Source of the DNA: Schizophyllum amplum
Taxonomy: Eukaryota > Basidiomycota > Agaricomycetes > Agaricales > Schizophyllaceae
DNA: 64,000 nucleotides
NCBI GenBank assembly: GCA_007026445.1
Contig: VDMD01000087.1
Location: forward strand, 41,128-105,127
Direction: 5' to 3'
The notes beneath the pieces are model-generated. The model had not been told where the DNA came from. It saw only the letters and a program-made list of their open reading frames with translations, and did no database searches. How positions within the stretch are numbered: position 1 is the first letter of the stretch; every line of letters begins with the position of its first letter. Both the position numbers and the translations under genes were made by a program. Positions 58,292 to 64,000 of this stretch are shown here, one piece after another.

Positions 58292-59380
58292 TCAATCCTC
58301 CGTCGGTTGTCCCAGATCGCGCGCCTTTATTGCCCGTAATTCGACCCAGGTTCCAAGGCCGATCTGTTCAGGAAGTGCTGCCCAGAAAGCTTCACACAGT
58401 TCACGGTGTCTTTCTTGCAACACCGCACTGGCAGGACGAGCAGGCCTCCGAGCATAAGGCGAGGACAGCACAGACGGCGGGGAAAATCCCAACGGATCGG
58501 CCCCGTACCGCCACGGTATAAGTTGGTGAGGAGACGACATGTGTCGGACGCGCATGTCATGCCCTTCGAACATCCCACCGCTATTGTCATCGAGCGCATG
58601 GACGAGCGAATCCATGCCTATTTTCTTTTCAACAGACCTCGGATTCTCCAAACTTTTGCAAGGTCGAAGGGCGAGAGACATGCAGCGAGATGGTCGATGG
58701 AATGTCCGATGATGCTCGAGTACTTGTGGAGAGTATACGTGAGGGATGGAATGAGCCAAGGGGTACCGGTCTCAAAAGCAAGCAAGTATACGTCGGTTTC
58801 GAATCGTATATTTCCAGAGCCTTCGATGTTGAATTCTTCTTTTGAACGCAGGAGTCGACACTGCTCGTCGAGGTCGGTGGCATAGTATCTCGCGAGGTGT
58901 TGTAGCGCGCAGCGACGGAAGTACTGCACGTCGTATTTGTGACTGAGGCGCAGCACTGCGAACAACTTTTTTGCTTCAATCGTTCCAGGATAAATCTGGA
59001 AGTACCTATCGACCGTTATCGATACATTAGAGATCTTTGCCACGAGACCACATAAATGACACACCCAGGGATCAACAAAGTCTTCAACCAGTACTCGACG
59101 TCCTTCTCCGCGTCCGGGAAGGTCACAGTCGGAAGTCCCATATACGTATCGACAGACTGCGGTTGGGGAAGGAGACATATCGGAGAGCACGGGGGACTGC
59201 GAGGCGAGAAAGCCCTTGTACACGCAGCAGACGCGTTCGCCGACGCGGATGACGACGTTCCCGTCAGGAAACCACAGGTCAGGGACGTGATTAAAGGGAG
59301 TTCCATAGGCGTCGTTGGAGCGTCTCCTCAGGAAGCGAGAATAGAGCGATGACGGTCGAGAGAGAGAGAGAGAGAGAGAG
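58292..59380 (-). pseudogene. BTB/POZ-domain protein, degenerate copy 1
   Basis: Paralog of the intact gene at 60452-61574. Shared blocks: HVPDLWFPDGNVVIRVGERV, KGFLASQSPVLSDM, QSVDTYMGLPTVTFPDAEKD, KLFAVLRLSHKYDVQYFRRC, TPWLIPSLTYTLHKYSSI and, near the end, LGTWVELRAIKARDLGQ. Compared with copy 2 the initiating ATG codons are lost (the CT-repeat that follows them has expanded), the frame shifts by one base between LWNS and NHVPDLW (about 59288-59300), and two bases are missing around 59170-59180 (after LSDM). The 3' half is open. BTB domains usually mediate dimerisation or bind cullin-3. Pseudogene is the plainest reading; loss of bases during sequencing could explain the shifts but not the lost ATG. 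Confidence 0.7.
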
Positions 59381-59381
59381 A
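59358..59381. repeat. (GA)n microsatellite at the 5' end of BTB copy 1
   Basis: About eleven GA units. The same position in the intact paralog (about 61534-61549) has a shorter run, where it codes for Ser-Leu repeats. Confidence 0.9.
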
Positions 59382-59439
59382 GGAACGGACGGCACGGCGG
59401 CCCGTGTCACACGGTCGGATGTTTGATTTCCAATTACTA

Positions 59440-59941
59440 AGAGCCTGTACAGCAACCGCTGATTTCACGCGGAAACGCTTTCCGCTGAGAACTGACGGCA
59501 AGTCGCCGACGGGATCAGCCGGCAGGGGCCGGGCGCGTGGTGTTTCTCCGGCCACGCGCTTGCGCCATCGCGAGGATCTGTTTTTCCCGCCCTCCCGCTC
59601 GTCGTCTGGCGCGTCGCCGCCGCCCCGTTGACGTTGCCCGACACCGAAATTTTGCACATCGTTTGTAACCGTGGTAGCGTAGAGTAAAGACACGAATTTA
59701 TACGTATAGCTTCACAGTGTATACGCAAGTCAAGAATTTCTCACCGACATGGGACTCGCGGCGGCGACGCGCCAGACGACGAGCGGGAGGGCGGGAAAAA
59801 CAGGTCCTCGCAATGGCGCAAGCGCGTGGCCGGAGAAACACCACGCGCCCGGCCCCTGCCGGCTGATCCCGTCGGCGACTTGCCGTCAGTTCTCAGCGGA
59901 AAGCGTTTCCGCGTGAAATCAGCGGTTGCTGTACAGGCTCT
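59440..59941. mobile_element. MITE with 184-bp near-perfect terminal inverted repeats, TA target site
   Basis: Left arm 59440-59623 and right arm 59758-59941 are inverted copies of exactly equal length, beginning AGAGCCTGTACAGCAACCGC and ending at the inner edge with CGCGTCGCCGCCGC. A 134-bp AT-richer centre separates them. A TA dinucleotide flanks each end (59438-59439 and 59942-59943), fitting Tc1/mariner-type insertion, though the TA could be part of the repeat since CTAAGAGCCTG also matches partly. No transposase. It lies between the two BTB paralogs. Confidence 0.88.
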
Positions 59942-60451
59942 TAGGAAGCTTTTGTTTTCTCTCAGTGACGGCGCTTTTCAAAATAGTGTACTCCATGCTG
60001 ACTTCATGCATACCTTCCATTTTGTTCACTCCTCTGATGAGCCCCTTCATCAGGTTGTCGTGGTCGAAGAGTAAAGTGCTTCCGTCGCTGCTCATAGGTT
60101 TCCACGAACACCACGACAAAGCTAGCAAAAGCCAGACTGCGGAATATGCCTCTCGCTTGCGTACCATTCTCGAGTACAACACACGTATAATTTTCGTTAA
60201 CTGGTAAATCTGACACGACGTACTTCTCCGCATTCAATCACGCCTCAAGAACCGGCAGACATGGCGGCGTCATCCTGGACGCCGATGCCTCGTCCTGCCT
60301 TGCCCAAACCCACGCAACAATAGTCGTCAATCGCTATACTAGAACACAGGGCGTAAGATTGACGACCGTCCAGGGTAGTCGTCTGTCTGCATTGATCAGC
60401 TACATGAGCCAGAAAAGAGAAAAGTATAGCGACTTACACATCCGCCATGAA
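59942..60451. other. Spacer between the MITE and BTB copy 2
   Basis: About 510 bp. A minus-strand open frame at 60004-60237 begins MNAEKYVVSDLPVNENYTCV and contains a hydrophobic FRSLAFASFVVVFVETY; it looks protein-like but has no partner exons or recognised family. Treated as unresolved. Confidence 0.35.
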
Positions 60452-61574
60452 TCAATCATCTCCGGACTCCCCAAGGTCGCGCGCCTTCAGCGCGCGCAGT
60501 TCGGCCCACGTCCCTAGGCCAAGCTCTTCTGGTAGTGTTTCCCAAAAGACTTTGCACTTCTTGCCATGCCGCTCGCGTAGTACTTCTAGACAGGTTGTAC
60601 AGACCTGCAGCTCCTTGTGATGTGATAACATCGATTCTATGCGATGTGGAGAGAAGAATCCCAATGGATCGGAAACGTAGAGCGTGGAGTTTTCGCATAA
60701 GAGAATGCATGCATCCAACGAACAGAGCCTCTTCTGTCCAGGGCATTGAAATTGACTTGATGGTGGCCAAACAGACTGAGAGAAACCCCCGGCCAGCCGG
60801 GTACCAGCGAGAAGCCCAATTCTCCACAAATGCGCAGTGCCAGAGTGGGAGATAGAGGCGGCTATCTGATCAGCCTTGGCTGGACGGCTATACGAAAGCA
60901 CATGCAAGTTATACACCATGGATGGGATGAGCCAAAGAGCGCCGATTTCCATGGCAAGTGTGTAGGACTCCGCGATTAAATCATCGTCCATGGGAGTAAT
61001 CGCCGACTTGTTGCTGGTATTACGCCTAGGTGTTTGATAATGACCCTCCAGGTCGGTAGCATAATTATGCGCGAGGTATCGAAGCCCGCAGCGGCGGTAG
61101 TACTGCACATCGTACTTGTGGCTGAGACGCAGTACGGCCAGTAGCTTGGTCCCGTCAACCTCTTCCGGATAGTTCTTGAAGTACCTATAGAGTCTTGTCA
61201 TCGATAGATCACATTAAGATTGATGCGATAATAACGCACCCAGGGACAAACAAAGCCTTCAACCAATGCTCGACGTCCTGGTCCGCGTCCGGAAAGGCCA
61301 CGGTTGGAAGTCCCATAAACGTATCAACAGACTTCGGCTGGGGGAAGGAGAACATGTCGGAGAGCACCGGGGACTGCGAGGCGAGAAAGCCTTTATACAC
61401 GCAGCAGAGGCGTTTGCCGACGCGGATGATGACGTTCCCGTCGGGGAACCATAGGTCAGGGATGTGGTTTGCAGGGCTATCCAAGAGCATCGATGTCAGT
61501 GTCGCAGGAAGGGAAGTAACGGCGATGATGGTTGAGAGAGAGAGAGAGGAACGTGGGGTGGTCATGGTGGTCAT
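60452..61574 (-). CDS. BTB/POZ-domain protein, intact copy 2 (355 aa)
   Basis: Exons 61240-61574 and 60452-61184 give 356 codons. BTB domain: HIPDLWFPDGNVIIRVGKRL, CCVYKGFLASQSPVLSDMFS, SVDTFMGLPTVAFPDADQDV, LKALFVPGYFKNYPEEVDGT, KLLAVLRLSHKYDVQYYRRC. This is the WF-DGNV/I and SHKYD pattern of the large basidiomycete BTB family. The C-terminal half has a helical region (SHHKELQVCTTCLEVLRERH) ending LGTWAELRALKARDLGESGDD, with a CTTC pair of cysteines. No transmembrane or signal segment. Function unknown beyond protein-protein interaction by family. Start chosen at the first of two nearby ATG codons (61574 and 61565). Confidence 0.88.
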
Positions 61575-61982
61575 GGTATAAGTAGGGTCGGATGCTTGCT
61601 TTGTTCCCAGAAAGGAAGGCTTTGTTGTTCGCAGTTGGCCGACTTTACTTCCGCTGCGGACTCTGAGGCCACGAGTTCCCATGAGCTCTGATTAGATGAA
61701 TCGGTTCAATGTCGGATTAGTGCCCTCGGTATATCGCGCGGCCTCAAACGTCCCTCTACTCCTGAGTCGTGCGAGCGTCGAGTACAAGTGTCCGTGTACA
61801 CACAGTGATTGTCTGACAGAAGCCGGTTTGCGGCTCAACAACCAGGGCCGTACCGCATAGACCGACATGGTATACACCTCTACGAACGCGTGGACATCTA
61901 CAATCTCTTCGCGAGCATTTCGTTACAGGCGGTCTGGAGTGCACGTTGCGTGGGTCAATCATCCAACATGCATGCAATTCCG
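61575..61982. other. BTB promoter and DPM3 3' flank
   Basis: About 410 bp between two minus-strand genes. No gene or repeat seen. Confidence 0.4.
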
Positions 61983-62481
61983 CTAGTCAACAGAAACGCC
62001 TTTCGCACGTAGGTCTGTCTTCGCTTGTGCAATTTCCTGAAGTGAGGTTAGCAGGAGCAAGGGTGAGCTCGCGGTCGTACGCACAAGCATGAGCTCCTCA
62101 TGTGCCTCAGGGCAGTCGTGGAATGTCCATAGACCCCAGCCAAGGGACCATAGGGAGTACGAGCCGAAAGTGACGAGGAGCCACCATGGTATCTGATGCG
62201 CGGTGTATATGATCACGTTCATGATTTGGACCGGTAGGAAGCGTGAGGGGAAGTGGGTAGGACGTAGCGTAGAGGAAGGGCGTTCGGTAAGACAAGAGAG
62301 GGGGTAATCGTCAGTAAATAGCCTATAGCAAAGAGCGAGGAAGGCGCACCAAGGGAAGGACCTGCTCGGCGATCTCTGCAGACACGAGTGGGACGGGCAG
62401 AATTTGGAGGAAGGCGAGTATGTAGCCCACAGATCCGAGTGCAAAGACGAATCCTGCGCGCTGTGCTCGAGTCATGCCCAT
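61983..62481 (-). CDS. DPM3: Dolichol-phosphate mannosyltransferase subunit 3 (97 aa)
   Basis: Small ER membrane subunit that tethers and stabilises the catalytic Dpm1, which makes dolichol-phosphate mannose for N- and O-glycosylation and GPI anchors. Exons 62350-62481, 62085-62192 and 61983-62036 give 98 codons. Two transmembrane spans: RAGFVFALGSVGYILAFLQI and IPWWLLVTFGSYSLWSLGWG. The conserved C terminus is LWTFHDCPEAHEELM and then EIAQAKTDLRAKGV. Length matches the family (about 90 to 100). Its presence implies the three-subunit DPM complex rather than the single-subunit yeast form. Divergent from the ArfGAP gene by 216 bp. Confidence 0.93.
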
Positions 62482-62697
62482 GGTGTCGTTGAAAGTTTGC
62501 ACGGAAGAATAGAAGATAGCAGAATATCGCGGCGACTTGAAAGTCAATGAGATGTCGGGAAGAAGGACGTGTGTTGGCTCTCCGGACCGGTTCTCCGAAG
62601 CGCGTAGCGACACGTGTAGGACCACACGTGATACGTTGGGCGCCGATTTCGACGGCAGAGATCTGTCTTCAAAGCAGTCCTCTCTCCGTCTCCCATC
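62482..62697. promoter_or_regulatory. Divergent promoter region (DPM3 and ArfGAP)
   Basis: 216 bp between two divergent start codons. It must hold both promoters. Contains GGACCACACGTGATACG with a CACGTG E-box-like palindrome at about 62623-62628. Confidence 0.45.
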
Positions 62698-64000
62698 ATG
62701 ACTGAACCTACAAAGCAGCAAACGGAACAGGTCTTCAAGATCTTACGGGCGCAAAAGGCGAACAAGGTCGGTGTTCTGTCGGAAATCGTTTACTGTTCCC
62801 GCGTCTGAAGAGCTGCTGCAGGTGTGCTTCGACTGCAATGCGCGAAACCCGACGTGGTCCAGCGTCACATTCGGCGTCTACATATGTCTGGACTGCTCCA
62901 GCAACCATCGGAACATGGGCGTGCACATCTCCTTCGTCAGGTGCGTGCTCACTGCGCGCGATAGCGTTGCCTGGAGTCTATGCTAATCTTCCGCGTCATA
63001 GGTCGACGAACCTGGATAGTTGGCAACTCGCTCAGCTACGCAACATGAAGGTTGGCGGGAATGCATCTGCGGCGGACTTCTTCACCAAGAACGGGGGAGC
63101 GTCCCTGCTAAGCGATTCGGACACGCGCAAAAAGTACTCGTCGCCCATCGCGGATCGATACAAGGAAGAACTAGCGCGTCGCGTTCGTGAAGACGCTGCC
63201 AAGTGCGTTTGTCCGTATGACTTACGATGTGAAGCTGACAAGAACGACTCAGATTCCCGAAGGCATCCATGTCGAGGGCATGGAGGCCGCCTCAGCCGCC
63301 GCCACCCCGCAGCGAAGGCAGATGATGATGATTTCTTCACATCCTGGTCAAAGCCCTCTACGCCCAAGCCCTCCGCGTCGCCAACCCCTCGCGTGTCTTC
63401 CCCTCCCGTAATCGGCCGCACCCCCTCTCCGGCAGTAGTCAGCACTCCCGCCGCTCGTCCGGTATCTTCCTCCGCCCAGCGCCCCATGAAGCTCGGCGCC
63501 TCTCGTCTTACGTCCACGTCCTCTACGGAGCTCGTCCACTGGGCCCAAGAAGTCGAAACTCGGCCTTGGTGCGGCCAAAGCAAAGCCCGTCGACTTCGAG
63601 GCAGCTGAGCGCAAGGCCCTTGAGGAGGCGGAGCGCATCAAGCAGCTCGGGTACGACCGCCAGCGCGAAGAGGAGGAGGAGAAGGCGCGCAAGGAGGCTG
63701 CGGCCAAGAAGGCAGCCACCGATATTACGGCGAATAAGCCGCGTACAAGCCCACCAACGGCACCACGTCCCCCTCCACTGCGAAGGCGTCCAGCCCCGCC
63801 TTCGCGCGACTGGGCTTCGGCGCGATCCCCGTAGCGGGCGCTGCCGCCGCCGCCGCCGCTGCCGCTACCTCCGCCGCGCGGTCTTCGCCGGTGCCAGACG
63901 ACGCGACGGCGGCGCGGGAGAAGTTCGGCACGCAGAAGGCAATCTCGTCAGACATGTACTTTGGGCGGGGGACTACGACCCGTCGTCGGTCAGCGAGGCG
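62698..64000 (+). CDS. GLO3: ArfGAP2/3 (Glo3-type) protein, 5' part, with several apparent one-base losses
   Basis: GTPase-activating protein for Arf1 at the Golgi, needed for COPI retrograde transport. The ArfGAP zinc finger is intact: CFDC, then CLDC 16 residues on, followed by [20 protein letters not shown] (arginine finger). Next come [20 protein letters not shown] and [15 protein letters not shown]. Exon 3 ends at 63200. After the intron (to 63252) the conserved sequence continues as [83 protein letters not shown] and [19 protein letters not shown] (the Glo3 motif). But these pieces lie in different frames, with one base missing near 63258, 63308, 63530, 63741 and in the G5 run 63967-63971. 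The gene runs past the window end. Confidence 0.85.

Overview
The window is nuclear DNA from a filamentous basidiomycete, most likely an Agaricomycete wood or litter decayer. Genes are densely packed on both strands and split by many short introns (mostly about 50 to 70 bp) with GT..AG ends. The gene set fits that group: a GH131 plant-wall enzyme, an Ssr4 chromatin subunit, an AATase-like acyltransferase, F-box and BTB proteins with little similarity outside fungi, and a dual hybrid histidine kinase. Species cannot be fixed from the sequence alone.

Layout. 1-1218: 3' end of a TDT/SLAC1-type anion or dicarboxylate transporter (+). 1219-4725: gene-poor, with minisatellites and two non-autonomous DNA transposons. 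4726-6638: 2-oxoglutarate/Fe(II) oxygenase (-), divergent from a Poa1-like macro-domain protein (6943-7460, +). 7726-14017: dual hybrid histidine kinase (+). 15075-16358: F-box protein. 16527-16647: intron-containing tRNA-Leu(AAG). 17339-18242: ROT1 (-). 19609-21332: glutathione synthetase (+). 21754-23257: AATase-family acyltransferase (+). 23258-27512: repeats, including a large fold-back element. 27513-28666: proteasome beta-6 (+). 30145-31845: Msp1 AAA ATPase (-), divergent from a TIGR04076-like gene (32325-32918, +). 33522-35876: Ser/Pro-rich membrane protein (+). 36411-37342: second F-box gene (-). 38619-39495: small mitochondrial protein (-). 40332-40892: GNAT acetyltransferase (+). 43083-43966: Ubc1-type E2 (-). 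44260-45399: GH131 (-). 46132-47779: Ssr4 (+), convergent with an Old Yellow Enzyme (48244-49578, -). 50306-54436: RPAP1 (+). About 55068-56150: unresolved membrane-protein gene (-). 58292-61574: tandem BTB genes (-), the first degenerate, separated by a 502-bp MITE. 61983-62481: DPM3 (-), divergent from an ArfGAP2/3 (Glo3) gene (62698 to the window end, +).

Most of these are housekeeping or family-expanded genes: proteostasis (proteasome, E2, Msp1, ROT1), glycosylation and secretion (DPM3, ROT1, Glo3), transcription and chromatin (Ssr4, RPAP1), redox (glutathione synthetase, OYE, 2OG oxygenase) and signalling (hybrid kinase). They do not form one pathway or operon-like unit. I found no convincing new multi-gene system. 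The most interesting signals are micro-exons of 7, 10 and 12 nt (the 7-nt one supplies the catalytic Asp of the oxygenase), the dual-kinase architecture, a cluster of one-base losses in the Glo3 gene plus one in RPAP1, the decayed BTB duplicate, and four transposon-like inverted-repeat elements.
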